Assembly: GCF_032362555.1 (NCBI RefSeq)
Contig: NC_083525.1
Span: 5,317,501-5,381,500, forward strand
DNA from: Amyelois transitella
Lineage: Eukaryota; Arthropoda; Insecta; Lepidoptera; Pyralidae
Length of the DNA: 64,000 nt
Reading direction: 5' to 3'
Part shown: one piece after another, positions 10,501-19,610 of the stretch
Numbering within the stretch: position 1 is the first letter of the stretch
How the letters are laid out: the number at the start of each line of letters is the position of its first letter
Program-made: the position numbers and the translations under genes
Notes under the pieces: model-generated
Told to the model about the DNA's origin: nothing
Seen by the model: only the letters and a program-made list of their open reading frames with translations
Databases searched by the model: none

Positions 10501-13136
10501 GGATTATACTTAAAATACAGACTACCTAATATCTTACCTTCTGTAATAAAGCATAATCTAGTCCTTTCACCAAGTGAGTGTGCTCCATGTCACCACCAAG
10601 GTATTTTGATTCCTGAAACAAATATCACATAGCTTTGAATTATAATCTCTAGACCCTTTATCACATACACGCGCAATTTCAAGATTAGTTCAGTAGGAAG
10701 GTAACAAGTGAAAAAGTAACAAAGAAACTAATTAGTTGAGATTGGGATGTTACAAACCTGAATCAGCTGTCTTCTCCTTTCCTTTGCGTCCATACCCGAT
10801 TTTAAATCTGGAGCTACAGCCCTAAAAAAATAAAATAAAATTCATTACATTTGTGGGCAAGTGCCAGACAGTTTGCAAGCAAGAAACTAGTTATTATTTT
10901 GCTTTTGGTGGCTTCAATAGTAGGAAAGCTAATCCTAGTACCCAAAGTGTAGTGGCAGAGGGTGCAATTGGGTCACTCCATGATGAGAAAGAAAGATAGC
11001 ACTACTTCAATAACCAAATAATATGCTATTGATAGAATTTCAATGGTACTTATAATGCATACATACATACATAAAATCACGCCTCTTTCCCGGAGGGGTA
11101 GGCAGAGACTACCTCTTTCCACTTGCCACGATCTCTGCATACTTCTTTCGCTTCGTCCACATTCATAACTCTCTTCATACAAGCTCGGCGGTTTCGGGTA
11201 CTTTTGACCTGACCCTTTACCAGGACGTCCTTAATTTGATCAAGATACGTTCGTCTAGGTCTTCCCACTCCGACCTTTCCCTCCACACTCTCCTTGTATA
11301 TCTGCTTAGTCAACCTGCTTTCATTCATCCTCTCCACATGACCGAACCATCTTAACATACCCTTTTCTATTCCTGTAACTACATCTTCTTTCACATCACA
11401 ACATTCCCTTATCACGCTGTTCCTTATCCTGTCACTCAATTTCACACCCATCATACTCCTTAACGCTCTCATTTCCACTGCATTTATTCTGCTTTCATGC
11501 TTCTTTTGCCATACCCAACTTTCACTCCCATACATTAATGTCGGGACCAACACGCCCCTGTGCACAGCCAGTCGAGCCTTTTTGGATAGTTTCTGACTGC
11601 TCATAAAGGCATGCAAAGCTCCATTCACCATGTTCCCCGCGTTCACTCTCCTTTCAATATCACTATCATACTTGCCATCTGATGTAAACTTTGATCCTAG
11701 ATATACAAACTCTTTCACTTGCTCCACTTTTTCTCCTCCAATCAAAATATTACATGCTGTCATTTCTTTCTCCATTTCAAAAACCAGTGTTTTAGTTTTA
11801 CTTACGTTCACTTTCATTCCTTTCTCTTTTAAAGCTTCATGCATACAGTTTACCATCTCCTGTAACTCCTCCGCTGATGACGCCAGTATAACCTGATCGT
11901 CGGCATAGAGCAGACATTTGACGAGTAACTCATTCATCCTTAATCCACTTTTAGACTCTTTCAAATCTGTCAAACAGCTATCCATAAATAGGTTGAACAG
12001 CCACGGTGACGCAACACATCCTTGCCTAACGCCTTTCTCATTACTTACAAGTACTTATAATGATGCTTATGTAATAAGTTTAAATAGTTTAAACAAGACT
12101 GCCCACCCAATATCATCCCACCTCCTCCTGTAGATTTCATAGTAGATAGTGCAAAAAACAGGCAGCAGACAAAATAAAAATTATCAAAAATGAAATCTTT
12201 AAAAAGCATGATAAGTATAATCTGTATAGGTGATAGTAATGGTGGTTTTTAATGTCATTTCTGTCAAAGTGCTGGGAACCACTGGGAACCACACAAGCAT
12301 TTAATGTTAGGAATGTCAAATAGCCATAGCCATGCCATTAATATACATTATAATTACATACCTATAAGCACTACTAGTGTTGCTGGTGGGATCCACAGGC
12401 CCAATGTCATTATTTCCATCTCGCCTCTCTCTTGCTCTGTCTCGGTATTTCTCAGCAAGCTCTGCAAGCTTATTATCTTCCTGCTTTTTCAATGCTGCAT
12501 AGTAGGATTTCTTTTTACGACGCAATTCACTTTTGTTTTCTGTTGGTGGAGGCATAGACCTGAAATTAAATGATAAATTAGTTAAGCGTGGGCTTAACCT
12601 AAAAAAATCTTAATGACTGACAAGATAAAGCCAAGGATCAAGATGCAGTAATTCTAGTTCTAATCATGTTGAAATCTGGAAAGTTTCCCAGAGAAGTTCC
12701 TAGGAAAACCTTGGAGCTCAGATAAGCTAGTCCTGCTAAAATAGACCACAATCAGCATTATTTTGCTTCTTGTGTATACTCAGATGGCATGATTGAAGCT
12801 GATCTAGCACTCTATACACAGGCCATAATTGAACGAACCATCACGTAATTGCAAAACATATCTTTAAAAAAAACAAAACACGTCTTGACAAATGAAGAGG
12901 TACTTAAGCCAGATAAACAGTTTATCTAGCTTAGGTACGTCAAGCTCAAGATCGAGTGTTCAGCAAGCAATTGCTATATTAACATACCCTGCATTGGCCA
13001 TAGCCTCCCTTACAGAGCCGGCAGGATGCGCGCCACCCGAGGGCGTTGCTCGAGGGGTCATTAGCAGCTTCCTAAAGTCGTCATTTGTAAGTCTTTGAGA
13101 CGCAGGAGTGTCTTCCACATTCCTGTGTTCATCCAT
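4526..13136 (-). CDS. RED: RED (IK) spliceosome-associated protein
   Basis: Eleven coding exons (5' to 3'): 13136-12988, 12559-12362, 10821-10758, 10612-10538, 10048-9947, 9776-9712, 9446-9203, 8629-8485, 6058-5852, 5473-5307, 4600-4526. All have GT-AG ends and agreeing phases, giving 1491 nt and 496 residues (human about 557). The start reads MDEHRNVEDTPASQRLTNDD then FRKLLMTPRA, the family's N-terminal block. Exon 2 has the basic RRKKKSYYAALKKQ..AEKYRDRARERRDG block; exon 4 ESKYLGGDMEHTHLVKGLDY; exon 7 FGPGRMAYVV..SDIPTTLTRSKAD; exon 9 AECYPG..VDYTKMDAGNKKGP; exon 10 RWDFDTQEEYSAYM..KEALPKAAFQYG. RED acts with SMU1 in pre-mRNA splicing and at mitotic spindles. Unlike vertebrate RED, the long Arg-Glu/Arg-Asp repeat is almost absent (only a short ERRNERREERPRD in exon 8), which explains the length. 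Identity is certain from the conserved blocks. Confidence 0.96.
4915..4960 (-). mobile_element. Helitron-like 3' end
   Basis: On the minus strand the sequence runs CCCGTGCGAAGTCGGGGCGA then GTTGCTAGT: a short GC hairpin followed by CTAG before T, as at a Helitron 3' end. The 5' end was not found. It lies in the last RED intron. Confidence 0.45.
5474..5851 (-). other. RED intron 9
   Basis: AT-rich intron of 378 bp between exons 9 and 10, with a clear donor (TTG|GTGAG) and acceptor (ATACAG|G). Nothing else is seen in it. Confidence 0.7.
6179..6206 (+). repeat. (TATG)n microsatellite
   Basis: About seven perfect TATG units. The same motif tails the SINE and the RTE-like LINE of this genome, so this is probably the remnant tail of a retroposon. 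Confidence 0.8.
7141..7190 (+). other. Possible THAP-type zinc-finger exon fragment
   Basis: ATG opens a short frame MSSDKLCCVPGCKGSGG that reaches a consensus-like donor (GGAG|GTATGT or nearby). A start Met followed by C-x3-C is how THAP C2CH DNA-binding domains begin, including those of P-element-like transposases. No second exon with the C-x2-H half was found. It lies antisense in a RED intron. It may be a lone remnant of a DNA transposon or chance. Confidence 0.25.
7358..7505 (-). repeat. (TATG)n-tailed SINE, 5'-truncated
   Basis: On the plus strand starts ATACATACATATAATCACGTC and runs through GGGGTAGACAGAGCCAACAG and GTGACAGGTTGCAAGCCCAT. Minus orientation, in RED intron 8. Confidence 0.85.
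7720..8226. repeat. Foldback element with 217-bp arms
   Basis: Left arm 7720-7936 and right arm 8011-8226 are reverse complements with only a few differences (one A-run length change, one substitution near GCTAGTC/GCTAATC). The spacer is 74 nt. The inner ends read GCGTGGGGTGC and GCACCCCACGC. A diverged direct copy of the outer arm segment lies just left (about 7671-7722, ACTAAAAAACTACCCG). It has no coding capacity. It could be a MITE/foldback-type transposon or a local inverted duplication. Being inside RED intron 8 it would be transcribed and could form a long hairpin RNA. Confidence 0.85.
8675..8936 (+). repeat. (TATG)n-tailed SINE, internally rearranged
   Basis: Starts CCGTGTGGTTCCCGGCAC at 8675, continues ATGGATTTCACAAAAGGCGAC, then unrelated sequence, then GGGATGGGCTAGCAATCTGT and the following SINE block to about 8936. 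It fills much of RED intron 7 next to the exon-7-like relic. Confidence 0.75.
8954..9022 (-). pseudogene. Relic copy of part of RED exon 7
   Basis: On the minus strand this reads ALGSDIPVTLSRTKGDAYEH, matching RED exon 7 ALDSDIPTTLTRSKADVPEH; about 14 of 23 residues agree across ALGSD..ADT. The real exon is at 9203-9446, about 180 bp upstream in the gene. Many differences are third-position or conservative (T/S, S/T). The flanking AG and possible GT sites do not give a phase compatible with exons 6 to 8, so it is probably not a working alternative exon. It is bounded by the SINE on one side and a MITE starting 3 bp away on the other. Confidence 0.7.
9025..9156. mobile_element. Short MITE (copy A), AGGG...CCCT ends
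   Basis: Ends AGGGTCAGTACAAGTTTTA and TAAAACTCGCACTAATCCCT are imperfect inverted repeats. The body shares ACTCGATCAAACGCGTCG and GCATTAGTGCCATCGCGT with the copy at 13971-14068, but one block is inverted relative to it. It lies in RED intron 7. Confidence 0.65.
9531..9548. repeat. (ATT)n microsatellite
   Basis: About six ATT units in RED intron 6. Confidence 0.7.
10049..10537 (-). other. RED intron 4
   Basis: An AT-rich intron of 489 bp with ordinary splice sites. No repeat or other feature is recognised. Confidence 0.7.
11046..12062 (-). mobile_element. 5'-truncated RTE-like LINE with 12-bp target-site duplication
   Basis: The insert is 11058-12050, flanked on both sides by GTACTTATAATG (11046-11057 and 12051-12062). 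The encoded minus-strand frame is open from the 5' truncation: GVRQGCVASPWLFNLFMDSC (RT motif B region), LLYADDQVILASS (YADD catalytic motif), then the C-terminal half with RMLRWFGHVERM-like and [13 protein letters not shown] blocks, ending SAYPSGKEA just before the (TATG)n tail. The endonuclease and first RT motifs are missing by truncation. It belongs to the RTE-type non-LTR elements common in Lepidoptera. The perfect target duplication and open frame suggest a young insertion. It lies in RED intron 2, same strand as the gene. Confidence 0.9.
11077..11985 (-). CDS. Reverse transcriptase C-terminal part of the RTE-like LINE
   Basis: An open frame of 302 codons from an internal Met to a stop just before the tail, containing YADD (LLYADDQVILASS). 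The same frame continues upstream to about 12050, where the 5'-truncated element begins. It lacks the endonuclease, so it is not self-sufficient. It is a transposon-derived frame inside a RED intron, not a host gene. Confidence 0.85.
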   Translation of the reverse strand: MDSCLTDLKESKSGLRMNELLVKCLLYADDQVILASSAEELQEMVNCMHEALKEKGMKVNVSKTKTLVFEMEKEMTACNILIGGEKVEQVKEFVYLGSKFTSDGKYDSDIERRVNAGNMVNGALHAFMSSQKLSKKARLAVHRGVLVPTLMYGSESWVWQKKHESRINAVEMRALRSMMGVKLSDRIRNSVIRECCDVKEDVVTGIEKGMLRWFGHVERMNESRLTKQIYKESVEGKVGVGRPRRTYLDQIKDVLVKGQVKSTRNRRACMKRVMNVDEAKEVCRDRGKWKEVVSAYPSGKEA

Positions 13137-13730
13137 GATTGACTTCCAATGATTTCACTCTTTTACACTCAATTAAAATAGTTTCTTGGAATTATTCTTA
13201 AAATCTTAATTTAATGATCTTGTTCTGTAAGTGAATGCCAAATATTTAGTGACTTTCCTGTTGTTTGTTACTATTATGAAATAACACAACAGTAAATCGA
13301 AGCAGAGCAGCAGGCAGTCAGGCAGCCCAGCACCACCATTTTTTTGACATTCGATGTCACTTAATTTATTATTTTGACTTTGATTGACATATTCTTATTA
13401 TGGACGCCGTATTGACATTTCTCCTATTTCTCTGACAATTAACATTACTCAAGTAAACAAATTAAAAAAAAATTACTTAAAGTACATAAATAATTATTCT
13501 ATATTTAAGTCTGTGACTGAAGGTAAAATTACTCCTGAGAAATTAATTAATGTTGGATTAAGGCAATCATGGTTACCAATCGGTGGACAGACTTACGTCC
13601 GTAAACCTTAACGTACCCACAGAAAAAACGAAGAGTACCGTAACCGAAAAGTAATCGTCTTTTCCATATCTAACACTAAGGTACGATACCGATACTCCAA
13701 ATACGTGGTACCTTATACCTATGTGTACAT

Positions 13731-13927
13731 TCCTACATACATGTAATCACGTTCATATCCTTTGCGGGTAGACAGAGCTAACAGTCTTAAAAAACTGAAA
13801 CTTGAACTTGTTTAGGAATTGCGGTTGCTAACACATCGCATAAAATAATCCGAATGTCGTATTGGTCGTCTTTTACTACAACTTTGGGTAAGATATGGAG
13901 TGGTAATATCATAAAAGCAACACGGCA
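13731..13927 (-). repeat. (TATG)n-tailed SINE, diverged, nearly full length
   Basis: From CATACATGTAATCACGTTC, through CTTTGCGGGTAGACAGAGC, to ATGGAGTGGTAATATC and CACGGCAC. Minus orientation, well diverged from the 59944 copy. Confidence 0.7.
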
Positions 13928-13970
13928 CTATAAATGAAAGGTTTAGCAATTTCATTAGGTTTGCATTAGT

Positions 13971-14068
13971 GCCATCGCGTTTCCACTTGGTGGCTGTGAT
14001 CAAATCACATACAAATTCGCGTCTACTTGCTCGACGCGTTTGATCGAGTAAAACTCGCACTAACCCCT
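13971..14068. mobile_element. Short MITE (copy B)
   Basis: Shares GCATTAGTGCCATCGCGT, GATCAAATCACAT and the terminal TACTCGATCAAACGCGTCG block (here inverted) with copy A at 9025-9156. Ends AAAACTCGCACTAACCCCT. The left terminal repeat is not visible. Comparing A and B suggests a full element with long inverted arms around a shared core, each copy having lost one arm. Confidence 0.55.
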
Positions 14069-14328
14069 CTAATAATAGTCAGCACGCTAATCAATTTCGA
14101 TGAACTTAGTATCAAGGGTAAAAAAGCCTTAAGATGTTGGGAGGAAATGCGGGAATATCTAGTAAATCTGAAATAAAACACTGTAGACTTTTGTAACACG
14201 TTTGTAATGCAAAGTACAATAAAATATCCCCACTTAAAAAATTATAATTGTCTTATTTAATAGGTACTAAAAGTGCCCACAAAATAGTTTTGATTCATAT
14301 ATTATACTCACTATTCTGGTATCATATT

Positions 14329-14334
14329 TTTATT
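14329..14334 (-). promoter_or_regulatory. Candidate MIF polyadenylation signal
   Basis: AATAAA on the minus strand, about 90 nt past the MIF stop codon. Confidence 0.55.
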
Positions 14335-14420
14335 ATAATAAACAACATTATCTTATAACTTATTAGTGATTCAGTTACATAATATCAATTAGGTATGTAA
14401 CTGAAGGAGAATAAAATAAT

Positions 14421-16674
14421 TTATCCAAAAATAGCATGGAATGTGGTCCCCTTATAACCAACATTTCCAGTTGGCTCGTCTTGAAATGTTATGTACATTC
14501 TGAAAAACAAAGTGTTATTAGAAGTCTGTTAGTAGTAGATCATGGCCAGTGGAAAGAAAGAGACTATGTCATTCCAAATAGGTGTAATATTAGTATATAT
14601 GCTACATTTCAAACAATGCCAGACATTAATATCCCCAAACAATGCCAGACATAAATATCCCGATAAGAATCAATGCCTACCAGCAAGGTACATATTCAAA
14701 CAGTTGCATCATTCATGAGAACAAAGTTGATTGTTAATCATGAGGTCACATTACCAACCTCTACTTCTCAAGTTATGTACGTACATTGAATGTGGTCGAA
14801 GCAAAAGAAGTATCCCTGGATTGTGGCATTAGAAAGATGTAGTCTCTCAAGAAGGAGGTGTGGTTTTATATGTTCCAGTAGTAGTCTTCTTGCCTCTTGA
14901 ACCATATGTCTGGGATGATTCCCCAGTCAGGTCATGATGGAAAATATTTTTTTTCTTATTGTCCTCGAGTATTTTATGTTCATCATGATGATAATTAAAT
15001 TTAGTATTGTGAGTTAGTATCTCAATATAAGTTTCGAAGTTACCTAACTAGACCAATCTGTTTTATTTGCAGGGACAATTTTTATGCAATAAGTTTAAAC
15101 AGCAAGAACATTTACATTTAAGTACTTATTATATTAAATTAGGTGTCTAATTTTTGGATTCCTAATTTCTAAGGTCAGCTTGATTTTCAATAGTCTACTA
15201 TTAGTAATTTAGCAGTTTACCTGTTTGAACAGAACAATGTTCTATTTATATAAGTTTAGAATTTCTTTACCTGTCAGAAGAAATCCCTAATTCATTAGCA
15301 ACTAATTCAAACAAAATCTTTGCATGTTTCTTATTCTGTTCAACACCAAGACCGCCAATGGACATGAGATTGGCAATGCCGCAGGGCTCAGAACTACCTC
15401 CAAAGCTCATCATCACATCTGGTATGACGCTCACCACACAGTACTGAAATCATTACTCTATGCTCAGTTACAAATCTTAATAAATCATTCATCATTAAGC
15501 CTTGCTGAAACCTATGCCTTTTCAGTCATTTCAAGACTGTTGGCTCTGTCTATTCCTCAAAGGATATAGACGTGATTATATGTATGTGTGAAAATGATCG
15601 ACTGATTGACTAAAAATCAATGGAGACTGATAGATCAGACCAAGCAGCATTAAGTCCACCTTTTGTACATTATTTTGTGCAAAATAAATAAATGGACAGG
15701 AAGATGGACAGAGAAAGATCTGGAGGTATATAATTTGGCATCAATAAGCTAAACAGGTGAGTTTGGTGTTTTGACTCTTTGCAAGACTGTTGGCTATGTT
15801 TTCCCGAGACTGTTGACTTTGTCTTCCCCCATTAAGGGATAAACATGAGTATATACATACATACATATAGTCACATCTTTATCCCTTGCGAGATAGACAG
15901 AGCCAACAGCCAAAAAGACTGATAGCCCACATTCAGCTAGTGGCTTAATGATAGAATTGAGATTCAATATATTATGTATGTAAGATCAGTATATTATGTG
16001 TTTATATGTGCACAGCTTTTTATTACTGTCAAATAATTTTGTTAGCATATCTATCATAAAGATAACTAAATAGCAACTGCGTGATACCAATTTTTCTAAA
16101 TATTAAGCAACCCAGAAGACTGCATCCAGAGATCAGAAGCCTGTGTCAGTCATTATGACTGACCTTGATGCATTGTTCAATGTCAATACAAATATATGTA
16201 CCTAAATACTTACCATTTTTTAAAATTAAAGGTTCCTTTTACAAGTGGCATAAACTAATGGTGTTTGTTTAATGTACCATATACATATAATAATCAATCA
16301 TTTATTTTGGTAGAAATGGTGAAAAATTAAAAATTACCCTATGTCCTTCTGTGTGTGTATGCAAAATTTCATGGGAATCGGTTCAGTGGTTTTGATATTA
16401 TTATGAATATATAATGTACCCAAAGACACTTTCACCTGTCATGTGTTTATAATAGTATGGATAAGTATATTTAATGGATAGTATGGATAATTGTTTTTAT
16501 TTATGGAATCCATCTAGGACTTCTTTAAAGGTGAAATAAAAATAAATATGACGTGATTGTACATACCTGCTCAGGTTTTCCAAGAGATTTAGCCAAAACA
16601 GAAACAACTTTGGCCACAAAATCCTGCGGTATCTTATTTCTCGGTAAGTTTGTTTCAATTCTAAAATGAGGCAT
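14421..16674 (-). CDS. MIF: Macrophage migration inhibitory factor (tautomerase superfamily)
   Basis: Three exons: 16674-16567 (108 nt), 15443-15271 (173 nt), 14499-14421 (79 nt); 360 nt, 119 residues. The start MPHFRIETNLPR has Pro2, the catalytic N-terminal proline. SVLAKSLGKPEQ keeps the GKP with the active-site lysine. VSVIPDVMMSFGGSSEPCGI matches the VHVVPDQLMAFGGSSEPC core. The first two exon sizes and the intron positions equal those of human MIF. MIF is a small trimeric cytokine-like protein with keto-enol tautomerase activity, cytosolic and secreted without a signal peptide; in insects it is linked to immunity. Odd points: the CxxC thiol motif is CGIA here, so its second cysteine is missing, and the C-terminal tail GYKGTTFHAIFG is slightly longer than the vertebrate one. 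Assignment is firm. Confidence 0.95.
14500..15270 (-). other. MIF intron 2
   Basis: AT-rich intron of 771 bp. No clear transposon copy is seen in it. Confidence 0.6.
15508..15590 (+). repeat. (TATG)n-tailed SINE, 3' fragment
   Basis: AAGACTGTTGGCTCTGTCTA, then GGATATAGACGTGATTATATG and TATGTGTG. In MIF intron 1. Confidence 0.8.
15765..15856 (+). repeat. (TATG)n-tailed SINE, 3' fragment with internal repeat
   Basis: The GACTGTTGGCT block occurs twice in a row before AAGGGATAAACATGAGTATA. It meets the next SINE tail to tail. Confidence 0.65.
15857..15985 (-). repeat. (TATG)n-tailed SINE, inverted neighbour
   Basis: Minus-oriented copy starting ATACATACATACATATAGTC and running to GAATTGAGATTCAAT. 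Tail-to-tail with the copy at 15765-15856. Confidence 0.75.
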
Positions 16675-17057
16675 TTTATAAATTCTTCTTTATTTTCGAT
16701 GACGCACGGCGGTCGCAAAGTCCTAATGAAACAAAACCAAAGTCGGAGAAACTCCACACAATTATGAGAAAAAAATTGGAATTTCAGAAGACAGAAAATA
16801 TCAACCTAATCCAGTAAAAATAGAACATGACAGCTGACAGTTGACACGACAATGAGAATTCGAAAGCTAAGGTCTGTGTCAAAGAGTACATAATCGTTTA
16901 CGCTTACGCGGTCGTACCTTGAAAATTCCTGTGGTATCTTGGACAAAGGTGTTGTCATACTATAGGCAGAAAGTCAAATTACAGGAGATCAAAAAATTTT
17001 TTTTGTCATTCACTGTCAAACAAATCAAATGTAATCTTATGTTATTAAACGACCAAT
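16675..17057. other. MIF upstream region
   Basis: The 5' flank of MIF; the ATG sits in AAAATGCC on the minus strand. The region is otherwise AT-rich, with no TATA box or repeat that I recognise. Confidence 0.5.
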
Positions 17058-17299
17058 TTAACCCTTAACTACCTAGCATATATTTTTGTCACACGAACAC
17101 CTACCAAAGGTCTGAGGAACCCCAGAATAAAAAAAATTTTTTTTTTGTTAAATATTAAGCAAGGGTATAAACTTGAATAAAAATTATATTTGGTGCATTA
17201 TTATTATCTTCATTAAAAAAATAGGAAAATGAAAAATCAACAAAATTTATTTTTAACTTCAATAATTGGCATTATCTCTTATTTACGGCTTACTTTCTA

Positions 17300-17535
17300 A
17301 CAGTTTGGCCAGAACTACAGACGGAAGGTGGACGAAACGAGTCGTAATGTGGAAGGGACCTGTAGGAAAGAGAAGAAGGGGAAAACCACAACAAAGATGA
17401 GTCGATGACATAAAAGGAAAAGCAGGAGAAAACTGGTACAACAAGGCAAAAGACAGAAAGAACTGGTTACAAATGGAGGAGGCCTTTACCCTAGAGAGGG
17501 GTTCTCATTCAAAAAAAAAAATAATAAAAATAAAT
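17300..17535 (+). mobile_element. 3' end of a non-LTR retrotransposon nested in piggyBac
   Basis: The plus strand translates VVMWKGPVGKRRRGKPQQR, a stop, then VDDIKGKAGENWYNKAKDR and KNWLQMEEAFTLERG, the C-terminal block of many insect LINE ORF2 proteins (GRP..RW.DDI..AG..W...A.DR..W). It is followed by an A-rich tail to about 17545. The family is not that of the RTE at 11058. Confidence 0.7.
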
Positions 17536-17869
17536 AAATAACAAACTGATAATGAAATTAATATAAATCCATAAATTGAAAATACTTAATTAACATACTT
17601 TTATAATTTGAATGCGAAATGAATAAGAATCAATGAATTGCATGAAACTAAACAAATAATGTAGCATGAAATGAGAAATTTATTTATTTAATAAAAGGCT
17701 TTTTATTATTTATTTATTTATTTCTAACAGTTTTAGAAAATTACATACACAAAAAATATTTAAAGTAATAGGCAATTATTCTTATATTTTTTATATAATT
17801 CAATTAACAAGGAATTTAAACAAAAATAAAATCTCTCAATAAAATAATTAAACAAAATTGCACACGCTA

Positions 17870-18560
17870 AATTTAGAGCTTTTCGCGACAATTAGAACAA
17901 ATTTTATTTGAGCATTCAAGGCAAATGGACGCTTTGCATTCGAAACACATGAATTTTGCGTTTCTTTTTGTATTCACAAGTAGAACAATTTTAACGAACT
18001 GATAATCTCTCTTCAGCAGTGCTAATGAATGGAACAGCTGCTGGAGGGGTCACGCTGATCTGGAGTATGCGTTGTATACTAACACATATATCTCGTTGCA
18101 ATTTCACGTGCCATATGCGGTCTTATTAGCTGTTCAGCAAGTTTCTTCAAAAACTTGAACCTGCTTTCAATCTTCTGTCCTAGTGTCTGCACAGACAGGT
18201 TCAAAACATAACAATTTGAGGCAATAAATATCAAGTAATCTGTAGAATATTGCCAATGGCGACGACTAATTCGAGCACCTTTGGTCTAGTAGATCTACTT
18301 CAATTTTGGTTTGGTTATAAAATAATATGATCTCCGGTTTCTTCGTCACTTCGTTGACACCCATAAAATGGTGCATTCTTGAAACAGTGCTAGTTGGAGA
18401 GCTAGTGAACCTTCCGAGTAACGGTCTTCCTGTAAGGTTAGAAATGTGTAGAGTGATGATTCATAGTACACCAAGGCCAAAAATCATGACCTGGCAGGCA
18501 TCTGCCCTGCACGTCATCAACACTTTTATTTCTTAAAATGTAAAATACATAGAATAAAAA
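17870..18560 (-). pseudogene. piggyBac transposase remnant
   Basis: Minus strand from about 18560 to the stop near 17877. The recognisable parts are the KPEIILFYNQTKIEVDLLDQ block near 18270-18360 and the C-terminal zinc-binding cysteine pattern C-x2-C-x6-C-x2-C-x4-C-x2-C at about 17880-17960. The frame is interrupted more than once. The N-terminal half and at least one catalytic aspartate region are missing or unrecognisable. Nonfunctional. Confidence 0.75.
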
Positions 18561-18809
18561 AACTTCCTGCTGTAAGCTTCAAAATTTAATATCAGCTATT
18601 TTATTTATTGATAATTATAAAAAAAAATTGACAGGCGATTAGAGTAAGCAAAAGTACCTACCAGGTGCATCGAGAACTGCACAGTTTAGGAAGAAAAATA
18701 AACTTTCTTCTGTAAAGTTGAAATTTAAGTATATGTTTCAGTATATCATTTAAAAGAAATGTGTACAATGACAGGCGGTTCTGAACAGCATAAGACCGTT
18801 AAGGGTTAA

Positions 18810-19431
18810 GTTTATATAATATTTGAAATAAATAGATCGTGGTAAGTGAACCTCCTCCTCATAAAAAATCGCTTCCGGTAAAGAAGCGTGATAATAATCC
18901 CGCAAAATCGTTAAGCGTTCCACATTTTTGAAAGGGAGACTAAACGCACGCCCATCACTGCCCATTTCGTTCCAAGCTTAACGTCGTCGGAGGAGCAATT
19001 CGTCACAGCTCCGACCTCGGCTGTGTCGATTGACAAAGACGGGTTGCTGTCGCCTTCGTCGCCGCCAAGATCTGTGCGAGGTAGAGGGCGGCCTCCGGCA
19101 CGCTTGGGGTATGTGGGGCAGCCTGCTCCGCGTCGTCCTGTCCCTGCGTGGAACTTTTTTTACACACCTTAGGACGCTTCTTGCAAAACTTCTGATTTAG
19201 GGAGGGCGACCATCGCCCTCGAGTCATGCGCTTTGTGTATCAGATCTTTGCTGGTACTGGTAATAGACCCAGTAATTATATATTTCCTAAAGCAGAAAGT
19301 TGATGCGTGGGCAGCGCGTATTGTCGCTACAGAATTGATCGATTTCAGCAGAATCATCTCTTTCAAAGTGAAGAAAAAGGTGTAACGAAAGTGGGAGATA
19401 TCGCATATACATAGATACGAATAAAGTTATA
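18810..19431. other. Unclassified sequence, partly GC-rich
   Basis: Between the piggyBac right end and a LINE RT fragment. 19000-19230 is GC-rich relative to its surroundings and carries short minus-strand frames that I do not recognise. It may be the 5' part of the LINE that follows, but nothing specific supports this. Confidence 0.35.
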
Positions 19432-19610
19432 GCCTTCTCTCAAAACGGGTGTAGGGTTAAGTCCCGTGGTACTAAAGAGCTACTTATTGACATGACCATT
19501 AGCCAGCAGGTACGACGGAACTCTCTGTGGCCTGGATTGACTATAACAAGGCCTTTGATTCAGAGCCACATTCATGGCTGAAAACCAGGCCAGTGCCTTC
19601 AGTTTTATCT
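19432..19610 (+). mobile_element. LINE reverse-transcriptase fragment
   Basis: The plus strand reads AFSQNGCRVKSRGTKELLID and, one frame over, AWIDYNKAFDSEPHSWL, the RT motif 1-3 region (NGCR..SRGTKE.LLID, A.IDY.KAFDS.PHSWL). The frame is broken between the two. Short and decayed. Confidence 0.7.

Larger units (their letters stand above)
13137..14420. other. Intergenic between RED and MIF
   Basis: RED 5' flank (13137-13380), then AT-rich sequence with an antisense SINE (13731-13927), MITE copy B (13971-14068) and the MIF 3' UTR at its right end. No other gene is supported. Confidence 0.7.
15444..16566 (-). other. MIF intron 1, SINE-rich
   Basis: A 1.1 kb intron containing three SINE pieces (15508-15590, 15765-15856 and 15857-15985) and, near 16335-16410, sequence resembling a common lepidopteran transposon body (AAATTTCATGGGAATCGGTT). 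No exon was found. Confidence 0.65.
17058..18809 (-). mobile_element. Decayed piggyBac transposon with TTAA duplications
   Basis: TTAA at 17058-17061 and 18806-18809 flank CCCTTAAC ends (17062 and, inverted, 18798-18805). The inside on the minus strand translates as a broken piggyBac transposase: HHFMGVNEVTKKPEIILFYN then QTKIEVDLLDQRCSN (the family's KP-I-FYN-TK-VD-DQ-C block), and at the C-terminus a cysteine-rich domain KFMCFECKASICLECSNKI then CSNCREKL. Several stops and frame changes break it, and a LINE 3' end sits inside it (17300-17535). Subterminal GACAGGCG motifs recur near 18630 and 18770. The element is an old, dead copy. Confidence 0.85.

Noticed and set aside
13384-13611. 75-codon open frame on the plus strand upstream of RED
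   Set aside because: No recognisable domain, no splice or homology support, AT-rich codon use.
16497-16757. 86-codon minus-strand frame over MIF exon 1
   Set aside because: Wrong frame relative to the clear MIF coding exon and its splice donor.
19003-19366. Two minus-strand frames of 65-74 codons
   Set aside because: No motif recognised; they lie next to LINE sequence and are probably chance frames in GC-rich repeat DNA.
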